From positions 496,001 to 560,000 of the forward strand of contig NZ_JBFRGR010000001.1 of NCBI RefSeq assembly GCF_052115445.1: 64,000 nucleotides of DNA, given 5' to 3'. This document shows positions 51,853 to 59,501 of the stretch, piece after piece (position 1 is the first letter of the stretch; every line of letters begins with the position of its first letter). The position numbers and the translations under genes were made by a program. This DNA comes from Paenibacillus_E sp052115445 (lineage in GTDB: Bacteria > Bacillota > Bacilli > Paenibacillales > NBRC-103111). The notes under the pieces are model-generated. The model saw nothing but the letters and a program-made list of their open reading frames with translations. It searched no databases and was not told where the DNA came from.

Positions 51853-54800
51853 TTACTGATTGTACACTTCCATCTCGTTGATTGTCGGGGTATCGCTTGC
51901 CGTACTGATCAAAATCCGCAAATATCTGGATGAAACTGGGGAAAAGTTGATCGTTTTATTCGCACCGACCGCCGTTCCCGATGTGCCNGAAATATCCGAG
52001 TAAGTTGTACCATCTGTCGAAGACTGAAGCTTGAATGACGTTATTCTTTGGAATGTGATTTCTTTGATCACTACCTGATTGTACGTGTTGGCAGCACCGA
52101 AATCGACGCTGATCCATTGGTTGTTCAGGGAGCCACTCGATGCTGACCAGCGAGACGTATTCGAAGTATCGCCATCGAACGCATTTGCGGCAGGATAAGA
52201 CGCATTCCATATCGTAGATGCATTATACGTTTTGCCTAAAGCGAGATTCCCATTGTTGTTGTACACCTCTATCTCGTCAATTGTCGGTACGGCGCTGGCA
52301 GTGGTTACATATAACCGCAAATATCTGGCGTTCACACCGGTAAAGTTTATCGTCTTGCTTGCGCCGATCGTTGTGCCCGATGTACCTGCAATATCTGTAT
52401 AGGTTGTGCCGTCGCTCGAGGACTGGAGCTTGAATGCCGTCACCCTCTGGAAGGTAATTTCTTTGATAACAACTTGATTGAACGAAGTGGCGGCACCCAA
52501 ATCGACGCTGACCCATTGGTTATTCAAGGAACCACTCGATGCTGACCAACGGGTAGCTGAGCTGCCATCAAACGCATTCGCTCCAGGATAAGTAGCACTC
52601 CATATCGTAGATGCGTTGTACGTTTTGCCCAACGCGAGATTGCCCCCGCCCGATTGCGTCGTTGCGTTCGCTGTGTTGCTTGCTGCGGACAAGTTTGCTG
52701 CAGCATCCTCTGCTCTTACCGTGTAGCTGTATGCGGTCGAAGCACTAAGCCCCGTATCGCTGTAGGATGGCGATGTTGAAGACCCAACTAATGTGCCATC
52801 CCGGTATACATTGTATTCCGTTACGCCCACATTATCTGTCGAAGCAGTCCAGCTCAAATTAATTTGACTGTTGGATGCTGCCGTTGCAGTCAAGCCCGTC
52901 GGTGTGGTTGGCGCTTGTGTATCTGAAGGCGCTTGCGTCGTTGCACTAGCTGTATTGCTTGCAACCGAAAGGTTAGTTGCCGCATCCTTCGCTTTTACCG
53001 TATAGCTGTAGGCAGTTGAAGCAGTAAGTCCTGTATCATTGTAAGAGGTTGTCGTCGAAGTTCCGACCAAAGTGGCACCGCGATAGATATTATAGCCCGT
53101 TACCCCCACATTGTCTGTCGAAGCTGACCAACTCAAATTAATTTGACTGCTGGATGCCGCATTTGCTGTCAAATTGGACGGTGCCGAAGGTGCGGTAGAA
53201 TCCGTTCCGCTTGTGCCGTAAACTTCCATCTCTTCGATATTTGGTATGTTGCTGGCTGACGTGATATACAGTCTTAAATACCTGGAGCTCACATTAGAGA
53301 AGCTAATCGATTTATTTGCCCCAATCGTCGTTCCTGTCGTGCCCGAGATATCTGTGTACGTGGTACCGTCGGTCGAGGACTGGAGCTTGTAAGCCGTCAC
53401 TCTTGGGAACGAAATTTCTTTGATCACTACCTGATTGTAAGCTGTTGGCGTACCGAAATCGACGTTTATCCATTGATTGTTAAAGGAACCGCTCGATGCT
53501 GACCAGCGAGTCGCAGCATCTCCGTCAAAAGCTTTATCCCCCAAGTAGGATGTGCTCCATGTAGTGGAGGCACTGTAGGTTTTGCCCAATGCGAGATCCC
53601 CTGATGAAACCAATGTGGTTGCACTAGCAGTGTTGCTTGCTGCTGATACATTAGCTGCCGCATCCTTCGCTTTTACCGTATAGCTGTATGCGGTCGAAGC
53701 ACTGAGTCCCGTGTCGCTGTACGATGTCGTTGTCGAAGTGCCGACGAGTGTGGCGCCACGGTAGACGTTATAACCAGTAACGGCCACATTATCTGTAGAA
53801 GCCGTCCAGCTCAAATTCACTTGACTGCTCGATGCTGCGCTTGCGGTCAAATTAGTCGGTGTAGTCGGTGCTTGCGTATCACTGCCTGTGTATCTTTGGT
53901 TTTTCACATACATAAGGCGGGCGAATGAAGCCATCGTTGTACTCGTCATATTAGGCATCGTCGCATTGGCCAATGTGTAATAAACATCCGGGCGGAGCGC
54001 TGCTAATTGGAGATTGCCGCTTCGAGGATACGTGGTCGGCGCACCATGCCCCGTTCCATCTGTACCGTCAACTCGACCCGCGTAATCCCCTGGTCCCCTC
54101 ATCATCACGTCGGCATACATATTGGCAAATGGCGTCATCATTGACGCTGTTATGCCATAACGACCGATCAGAAACGCTCGATAAAAGCCCGATACGTCTA
54201 GAGCGCCGTGATTAGAATCCTCGCCTCCCAGTAAGGTCGGATTATAGCCCCAGTTATATGCGGTATTTCCTTTACTGTCTGTATAGGTTTGTTTGGCTGA
54301 ATTATCGCTGAAAAACCAATTGAGATTCGTCTGAACAATCCCGTCGTATTGCGACACCAGAGAAGGATTATCTCCTTTGATCGCATGAGCAGCAGCCAGA
54401 TTCTGCAAACCGTAAGTGATCATCATCTGCTGGTTCCACGGGAATACGCCTCCGGGCATGTAAGGCGATTGCGTTTGGAAATACAATTTATTCCCTCTCG
54501 AAAGATCTAGCAGTTTCGGAAAGAGGAATTGGCTAACCACATAATCAGCCTCTGTAATAAACGTATTTGCACGTTGTAAATAGGTCGCTCCGTGTCCGTA
54601 AGCATCGCCGATGGGCACCGTCGTGTTTGAAATTGCCGGGGTCTGGAGGATCAGTCTGCCGCAATAGGCAAGATGACCAATCGAGTCTCCATTGGCTGAA
54701 TCTGCAGAAGCTGTCCCGGTATTATTCCCTGGCCATACTGGCGCAATCGTGTTGGTCCACACGGTGCGTTGCCCATAAGGAGCAGGAAGGATATCGTTAC

Positions 54801-55176
54801 GCTGGGAAAGGAGCACGTCGCAGAAATAGATCATACGGTCGAGGATTTCCGTATCATTCGTTAACTCATACATGAGACCCATCGCTTTGATGTTCTCACC
54901 ACTTTTGCCCTGCGCATATTCACTTTGCATAGAGCCGGTATTGGGCCAGACAACAGGCTCCACCGTCTGAATATAGGATTTGAAGGAGTTTATTTCGTTC
55001 TGTGTGATGGGTCCATCGAAACTGTCAACCACCATTGGACCGGCAGCTAAGGCTTGATTTCCCTGGAACAATCCAATGACAAAAGCGATAATTACTCCAA
55101 ATAAGATAAGTTGTTTCTTGGAGAAAGTAAAAACACGATGCTTCCTTTTGAGGTGAGAACTGGTTAACAATGACAT
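51853..55176 (-). CDS. Secreted modular protein: unknown alpha-helical domain with three FN3 and three F5/8C modules
   Basis: This protein of about 1107 residues has a signal peptide ending near GLFQGNQALA. Residues about 45-440 are homologous to the N-terminal domain of the protein at 45829-48957: MVVDSFDGPITQNEINSFKS, PWNQQMMITYGL and NHGALDVSGFYRAFLIGRYG align. Then follow FN3, F5/8C, FN3, FN3, F5/8C and F5/8C modules, many nearly identical to those of the neighbouring GH8 enzyme. The ATG at 55176 (MSLLTSS) has an AGAGGG site; the longer frame start at 55203 lacks one. A cre site lies about 125 bp upstream. One N is at 51988. The domain may be a polysaccharide lyase or hydrolase; the catalytic class is unassigned. 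Confidence 0.8.
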   Translation of the reverse strand: MSLLTSSHLKRKHRVFTFSKKQLILFGVIIAFVIGLFQGNQALAAGPMVVDSFDGPITQNEINSFKSYIQTVEPVVWPNTGSMQSEYAQGKSGENIKAMGLMYELTNDTEILDRMIYFCDVLLSQRNDILPAPYGQRTVWTNTIAPVWPGNNTGTASADSANGDSIGHLAYCGRLILQTPAISNTTVPIGDAYGHGATYLQRANTFITEADYVVSQFLFPKLLDLSRGNKLYFQTQSPYMPGGVFPWNQQMMITYGLQNLAAAHAIKGDNPSLVSQYDGIVQTNLNWFFSDNSAKQTYTDSKGNTAYNWGYNPTLLGGEDSNHGALDVSGFYRAFLIGRYGITASMMTPFANMYADVMMRGPGDYAGRVDGTDGTGHGAPTTYPRSGNLQLAALRPDVYYTLANATMPNMTSTTMASFARLMYVKNQRYTGSDTQAPTTPTNLTASAASSSQVNLSWTASTDNVAVTGYNVYRGATLVGTSTTTSYSDTGLSASTAYSYTVKAKDAAANVSAASNTASATTLVSSGDLALGKTYSASTTWSTSYLGDKAFDGDAATRWSASSGSFNNQWINVDFGTPTAYNQVVIKEISFPRVTAYKLQSSTDGTTYTDISGTTGTTIGANKSISFSNVSSRYLRLYITSASNIPNIEEMEVYGTSGTDSTAPSAPSNLTANAASSSQINLSWSASTDNVGVTGYNIYRGATLVGTSTTTSYNDTGLTASTAYSYTVKAKDAATNLSVASNTASATTQAPSDTQAPTTPTGLTATAASNSQINLSWTASTDNVGVTEYNVYRDGTLVGSSTSPSYSDTGLSASTAYSYTVRAEDAAANLSAASNTANATTQSGGGNLALGKTYNASTIWSATYPGANAFDGSSATRWSASSGSLNNQWVSVDLGAATSFNQVVIKEITFQRVTAFKLQSSSDGTTYTDIAGTSGTTIGASKTINFTGVNARYLRLYVTTASAVPTIDEIEVYNNNGNLALGKTYNASTIWNASYPAANAFDGDTSNTSRWSASSGSLNNQWISVDFGAANTYNQVVIKEITFQRITSFKLQSSTDGTTYSDIXGTSGTAVGANKTINFSPVSSRYLRILISTASDTPTINEMEVYNQ

Positions 55177-55299
55177 TATACAACCCTCTTTACCTATCCC
55201 CATCGGCTGGGGTATTTGCTGATCTCATGATTCAATACAATGCAACATTGTTACTTCAGGAGTCTTCCTACCTCCTTCCAAATTCAATCCCCTCTCATT

Positions 55300-55313
55300 A
55301 TAAAGCGCTTTCA
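55300..55313. promoter_or_regulatory. Probable cre site upstream of the large secreted protein/GH8 operon
   Basis: ATAAAGCGCTTTCA has the complete palindromic core AAAGCGCTTT and matches the cre consensus at 12 of 14 positions. It lies about 125 bases upstream of the ATG at 55176. Confidence 0.65.
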
Positions 55314-55403
55314 AAAAAATAGGAATTGATGCTACTAACTACTTTTTTTGTTAAACTAACTTTTTTTAAGGATCTGTTCACTGAACACCTTGCACATATT
55401 ATA

Positions 55404-55425
55404 AAGGCTGCCAATAGGCAGCCTT
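55404..55425 (-). terminator. Hairpin downstream of the sensor kinase gene
   Basis: AAGGCTGCC (55404-55412) and GGCAGCCTT (55417-55425) form a perfect 9-bp stem with a 4-base loop. The T-tail is short (TTTATAAT). It lies 66 bases after the kinase stop codon. Confidence 0.75.
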
Positions 55426-55490
55426 CTCTAGTTTTACTTACGGCATTCAGTATTCCTTTACGCATAGTTAAGTTGCAGTCTTTATAGAGA

Positions 55491-56867
55491 TTAGCTATCC
55501 CCGTATGCTAGATATTGATTAGGAATCGTGATCGTAAATTTGGAACCTTTCTCTGTATGGCTATCCGCTTCAATCCTACCATTGTGCGCTTCGACTAACG
55601 CCTTCGCGATACTAAGACCAAGTCCGACGCCACCACTGAAACGCGAACGTGATTTATCCACTCGATATAAGCGATTAAATATATAAGGCAAATCATTCGA
55701 GTTTATTCCGATACCCGTGTCTTCGCAAGACAAAATCGTTTGGTCTTCCCACCAGTCGACACGAATGGTGATTTGGCCTGGAGCAGATGTGTATTTAATC
55801 GCATTGAGGACCACGTTCGTAAGCACTTGCCTTATTTTGTCTGCATCTACCTCTGAATAGCAGGGCACATTAGTTGGCTCGAATTGGAACGTAATCCGCT
55901 TCTCTCTAGCCAAAGCTTTATGGTTGTTGTAGATACTGCGAGCGAGCTTGACCATATCTGTACGCTTGACGTTCATTGTAAAACGCGCCGCTTCCGCTTC
56001 TGATAGCCGCTCTAGATCATTGACCAACCTGGACAACCGAACCAGCTCATCATAAATTTCTTCCATTCGTTCTGTCTCCGGTTCATATATACCGTCAACG
56101 ATGGCTTCCACCTGAGAGAGGATTGAGGTTAACGGTGTCCTGAGCTCATGCATGAAATCCTCCATGAGATGGTGACGCCAATCCTCCTGGCGCTTCAGTT
56201 CCGCCGTCATTTCAGTTAACGTAATGGCCAGCTTCCGAACTTCCTCTGGTCCTTTTATTGGAATCTTAAGATTACGTTTGCCTTCACTAATCTGGACAGC
56301 AATCGTATACACGAGTTTCAAATGCTCAGACAATTTACNGGCAACCACTAATGAAATGATGATTGCCACAAAAACAACGCAGATAAGTAAAATACGAGTC
56401 CGCTGCTGAACCGTCTCCGTAAATGCCTGAAAAGCAGGATTCAGTTCATCACGCATCGACATCTGACCAAGACGCAAATTTCCAAGAACAACGCCATTAT
56501 TTATATAATTTTGGCTGCTGAAGGTTCCTTCATCCACTTTGCGGCGTGCTTTTGCATACGTATTAAGCCAAATCTCTTTATGATCTTTACTTTCATACAG
56601 GATGAGTACGCCATAGAGCGCAGCCCTTCTTCGCAACCACTCCTCTTGCTCGGGAGTCAAAGAGTCAGCAATTTGTTCCCGCTTCATATCATCCATGAGA
56701 AGATAAGCCGATCTATCCAAATCTTTGCTTTCAAAGCTGCTGAACATTTGATTCCAATTCTGATTATNCATTACAACAATAATAACGACAAAAAAAGCTG
56801 AAAATAATAAAAATGATAAAAAAAGGATAACATTCATCTTGCGAAAAAAACGAAAAATAGCACTCAT
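55491..56867 (-). CDS. Membrane sensor histidine kinase (OmpR-class partner)
   Basis: This 458-residue kinase has a first membrane segment at about 12-33 (VILFLSFLLFSAFFVVIIVV) and an extracellular sensing region of about 110 residues. A second membrane segment (RILLICVVFVAIIISLVVA) is followed by a HAMP domain. The phosphoacceptor is H240 in FMHELRTPLTSI. The ATP-binding N box is VVLNAIKYTS and the G1 box is CEDTGIGINSNDLPYIF, with the F/G2 region SGGVGLGLSI. The gene overlaps the response regulator gene by 4 bases. Two N bases (56339, 56767) lie inside it. The signal is unknown. It lies between the secreted glycanase genes and the ABC-transport operon, either of which it may control. Confidence 0.9.
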   Translation of the reverse strand: MSAIFRFFRKMNVILFLSFLLFSAFFVVIIVVMXNQNWNQMFSSFESKDLDRSAYLLMDDMKREQIADSLTPEQEEWLRRRAALYGVLILYESKDHKEIWLNTYAKARRKVDEGTFSSQNYINNGVVLGNLRLGQMSMRDELNPAFQAFTETVQQRTRILLICVVFVAIIISLVVAXKLSEHLKLVYTIAVQISEGKRNLKIPIKGPEEVRKLAITLTEMTAELKRQEDWRHHLMEDFMHELRTPLTSILSQVEAIVDGIYEPETERMEEIYDELVRLSRLVNDLERLSEAEAARFTMNVKRTDMVKLARSIYNNHKALAREKRITFQFEPTNVPCYSEVDADKIRQVLTNVVLNAIKYTSAPGQITIRVDWWEDQTILSCEDTGIGINSNDLPYIFNRLYRVDKSRSRFSGGVGLGLSIAKALVEAHNGRIEADSHTEKGSKFTITIPNQYLAYGDS

Positions 56868-57562
56868 TTTGTATCATCCCACGTGACAGCAAATTTATAT
56901 CCATGTCCTACTGCGGTAATGATATAAATCGGTGCATTCGGATCCTGTTCAATTTTTTTCCTAAGGTTTTTAATATGCGCGTCAATCGTCCGTCCATCAC
57001 CCTGATACCGATAGCCCTGCACCTTGTAAGACAAGTCCAAACGGGTAAACACTTTGTTGGGATTGGAGCTTAATATAGAGAGTAACTTAAATTCCGTCGC
57101 GGTGAGACTAACCGGACAGCCTACAACCAGCGCCTCCTTCTCCTCACTGCGGATCACTAACCGTCCCTTATTAAACGTACTGTCCTTATCTAACGGTTTC
57201 TCCGAGGTAACTCTTCGCCTTACTGCATTGATTCGGGCGACTAATTCTTTGGCACGAAACGGTTTCACGATATAGTCATCCGCACCCAATTCAAGGCCGC
57301 GAATGGTATCAGACTCCCTTGCTTTTGAAGTCAACATAATAATCGGTACATTCGATTTCTCACGAATTTGTTGACATACCTCTTCTCCCGGAAGCCCTTC
57401 AATCATTAAATCCAAAATAATCAAATCGTGCTGGCAGTAGTCAAATTTACGAACCGCTTCATGCCCATCAGCCGTAAAGTCTGTTTCCCAGCCTTCCTTG
57501 GTAAAGTAGGCAATGAGCACATCACGGATTTTGGGTTCATCTTCAACAATTAAGATGTGCAA
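56864..57562 (-). CDS. OmpR/PhoB-family response regulator
   Basis: This 232-residue regulator has receiver-domain acidic residues E7-D8 (MHILIVEDEP), the phosphoacceptor D51 (LIILDLMIEG), Thr-Ser in IIMLTSKARESD and Lys in DYIVKPFRAKEL. A winged-helix DNA-binding domain covers about 125-230, ending in HIKNLRKKIEQDPNAPIYII and VGHGYKFAV. The start is TTG at 57562 with an AGGAGGGG site. It is the upstream gene of a two-gene operon with its kinase. It likely binds promoters of nearby polysaccharide-use or cell-envelope genes, but targets are not evident. Confidence 0.92.
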   Translation of the reverse strand: MHILIVEDEPKIRDVLIAYFTKEGWETDFTADGHEAVRKFDYCQHDLIILDLMIEGLPGEEVCQQIREKSNVPIIMLTSKARESDTIRGLELGADDYIVKPFRAKELVARINAVRRRVTSEKPLDKDSTFNKGRLVIRSEEKEALVVGCPVSLTATEFKLLSILSSNPNKVFTRLDLSYKVQGYRYQGDGRTIDAHIKNLRKKIEQDPNAPIYIITAVGHGYKFAVTWDDTK

Positions 57563-57583
57563 GGGTATGCCCCTCCTCTAAAA

Positions 57584-57623
57584 GAGGCAGTCCAAAGCAT
57601 TATTTCAGCTTCAGAACTGCCTC
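57584..57623 (-). terminator. Terminator of the ABC-transport operon
   Basis: GAGGCAGT (57584-57591) pairs with ACTGCCTC (57616-57623). TTTT follows on the minus strand. It separates the permease gene from the response regulator gene. Confidence 0.8.
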
Positions 57624-57648
57624 GATTCGTCATTTACTAGAAACCTTA

Positions 57649-58617
57649 TTATTCAACTAGACCAGTCCGTTCCACACTTTCAACAAACCAACGTTGTGTG
57701 AATAAATATAGAAGCAACGGTGGCATGATGATAAGAAACGATCCCGCCATTTTCAACGGTTCGTCAAAAATGGACTGCCCCGACTCAGCGGTCTGCGCAC
57801 TAAGTTGGGTTGCTATTTGCGCAAGCCCCATTGACAACGGAACGTCTTTTACTCCAATCAGATACATGGTAGGCAAGTAATAATCGTTCCATGTCCAAAC
57901 AAACGAGAACAGGAACACAACGAGAATGGCAGGCTTCGCGAGCGGAAGCATAACTCGAACAAACACCCGGAATACACCAGCGCCGTCAATTCTTGCTGCT
58001 TCTTCCAGTTCCTTGGGCTGGGTAGAGAAAAACTGACGATAGATGACTACAAATAACGCGCCTTTTAAACCATGCCCAAAAAGTGCGGGTAATATAATAG
58101 GAATATAAGTCTTAATGAGACCGATCTGACCCGCTAAAATTAAATTTGGCAAAATCAGAACCTGCTGCGGGACAACAAAAGTTAAGAGCAAACACGCAAA
58201 CAGAATTTTTTTGAATGGAAAATCCAGACGAGCAAACGCATAACCAGCGACCGCACAGGAAAGTGTTTGGAGAATGGACACCGATAAAGCGAGCAGTAAG
58301 CTAATGGAAAACCACTTAGGATAATGCAGCTTATTGAAAGCATCACTTAAGGTTCCCGTGAAAATTTGGTGTGGAACCCAAGTGACAGAAGGATCGATCA
58401 GATCTGCACTATTTTTTACCATTGTCGTCAACATGTAGATAATCGGATTTAGGTAAATATAGGCTGTATCAATGAGCAGTAGGTAAATAAAGAGCCGGAA
58501 CAAGAGACCCGTATCCGCTTCTTTACCCAGAATGAAATACCGGGTGCGGGTTAGCCATACACGTATAGTTGACCATTTAAAGGAAGCTTTTCTTGTTTCC
58601 GTCACGATTTTGGCCAT
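57649..58617 (-). CDS. Sugar ABC transporter permease (MalG type)
   Basis: This inner-membrane permease of about 322 residues belongs to a carbohydrate uptake (CUT1) ABC importer. Six hydrophobic segments are visible. The EAA loop that docks the ATPase reads ELEEAARIDGAGVFRVFVRV, then MLPLAKPAI. A long N-terminal segment precedes the first helix. The ATG at 58617 (MAKIVTETRKA) is preferred because it has an AAGGAGG site and falls 14 bases after the partner permease stop; the longer open frame would overlap that gene. No ATPase gene is in the window; such importers commonly share one MsmX-type ATPase. The substrate is presumably an oligosaccharide. Confidence 0.9.
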   Translation of the reverse strand: MAKIVTETRKASFKWSTIRVWLTRTRYFILGKEADTGLLFRLFIYLLLIDTAYIYLNPIIYMLTTMVKNSADLIDPSVTWVPHQIFTGTLSDAFNKLHYPKWFSISLLLALSVSILQTLSCAVAGYAFARLDFPFKKILFACLLLTFVVPQQVLILPNLILAGQIGLIKTYIPIILPALFGHGLKGALFVVIYRQFFSTQPKELEEAARIDGAGVFRVFVRVMLPLAKPAILVVFLFSFVWTWNDYYLPTMYLIGVKDVPLSMGLAQIATQLSAQTAESGQSIFDEPLKMAGSFLIIMPPLLLYLFTQRWFVESVERTGLVE

Positions 58618-58631
58618 GTCTTTCGCCTCCT

Positions 58632-59501
58632 TTATCTTCCCGCCGGTTGGGTCCTGCGGAAAGCCCGGCTGAATAAGAAATAGATGATGCCCAGGAACAC
58701 AAAAATAATGGTGAAGTAGATCCATGCAAGCGCACTGGATTTACCGTAATCCGTCGTGTTTACCTGTGACAAGATTGGATTGGTCGGAAACGTAAACAGG
58801 TCCACGGTTGTGTAAATCAAGTTAAGTAAGACGAAGGGAATCATGGCTGGCAGTGTAATTTTCCAAAACGTCTCCCAAGGATTGGCTCCGTCTATCCGAG
58901 CTGCTTCATAAACGGATGGTGATATCGTCTGACGTCCAGCAAGGAATATCAGAATTTGCACACCGGAATACCAGAGCACGAGGACGAACGAGTCCATAAC
59001 CTTCGTAATTGGACTCGCCCATACTGTAGGAAGGTATGGTGTAATTACGCTCATAAGGTTATATCTGTCCAGAAAGTTCAGATTACCTTCCCCCTGCGTG
59101 ATAAACTCCTGCACAACCTGACCGGTCGTGAATATCACTGGCAGGAAGAATACAGCACGGAAAAATGTTCTTCCCCAGAATTTCTGGTTCAACATGATGG
59201 CCGAGAGTAACGAAAACACCACGATAATAGGAAGCATAAGAAGCGCCTGGCGCATAAATGGAATCAATTGATTATAGAGCAGATCTGGATTCTCAAACAA
59301 AATTAACCTGTAATATTCAAGTCCCTTATATTTGACATCGATGCCCGTCGCCAAAACCTTTACTTGATGAAAGCTCATGTAAAAGGAAAAGCAGAGCGGG
59401 AACACCATAAAGAGCAGGAAGCCGATCAACCATGGCGCAATAAATAAAGTGCCTTCCAACTTGCGAAGGGTAGTCGATTTCATGTTGCGGGTTGCGCTCA
59501 T
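58632..59501 (-). CDS. Sugar ABC transporter permease (MalF type)
   Basis: This 289-residue permease partners the MalG-type protein encoded next. It has an N-terminal hydrophobic segment TLFIAPWLIGFLLFMVFPLC and about five further helices. The EAA loop is SVYEAARIDGANPWETFWKI, then TLPAMIPF. The ATG at 59501 has an AAAAGGAGG site and overlaps the end of the DUF5696-type gene by 4 bases, showing translational coupling. The pair forms the membrane channel of a CUT1 importer. The binding protein gene is probably upstream of the window end. Confidence 0.92.
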   Translation of the reverse strand: MSATRNMKSTTLRKLEGTLFIAPWLIGFLLFMVFPLCFSFYMSFHQVKVLATGIDVKYKGLEYYRLILFENPDLLYNQLIPFMRQALLMLPIIVVFSLLSAIMLNQKFWGRTFFRAVFFLPVIFTTGQVVQEFITQGEGNLNFLDRYNLMSVITPYLPTVWASPITKVMDSFVLVLWYSGVQILIFLAGRQTISPSVYEAARIDGANPWETFWKITLPAMIPFVLLNLIYTTVDLFTFPTNPILSQVNTTDYGKSSALAWIYFTIIFVFLGIIYFLFSRAFRRTQPAGR

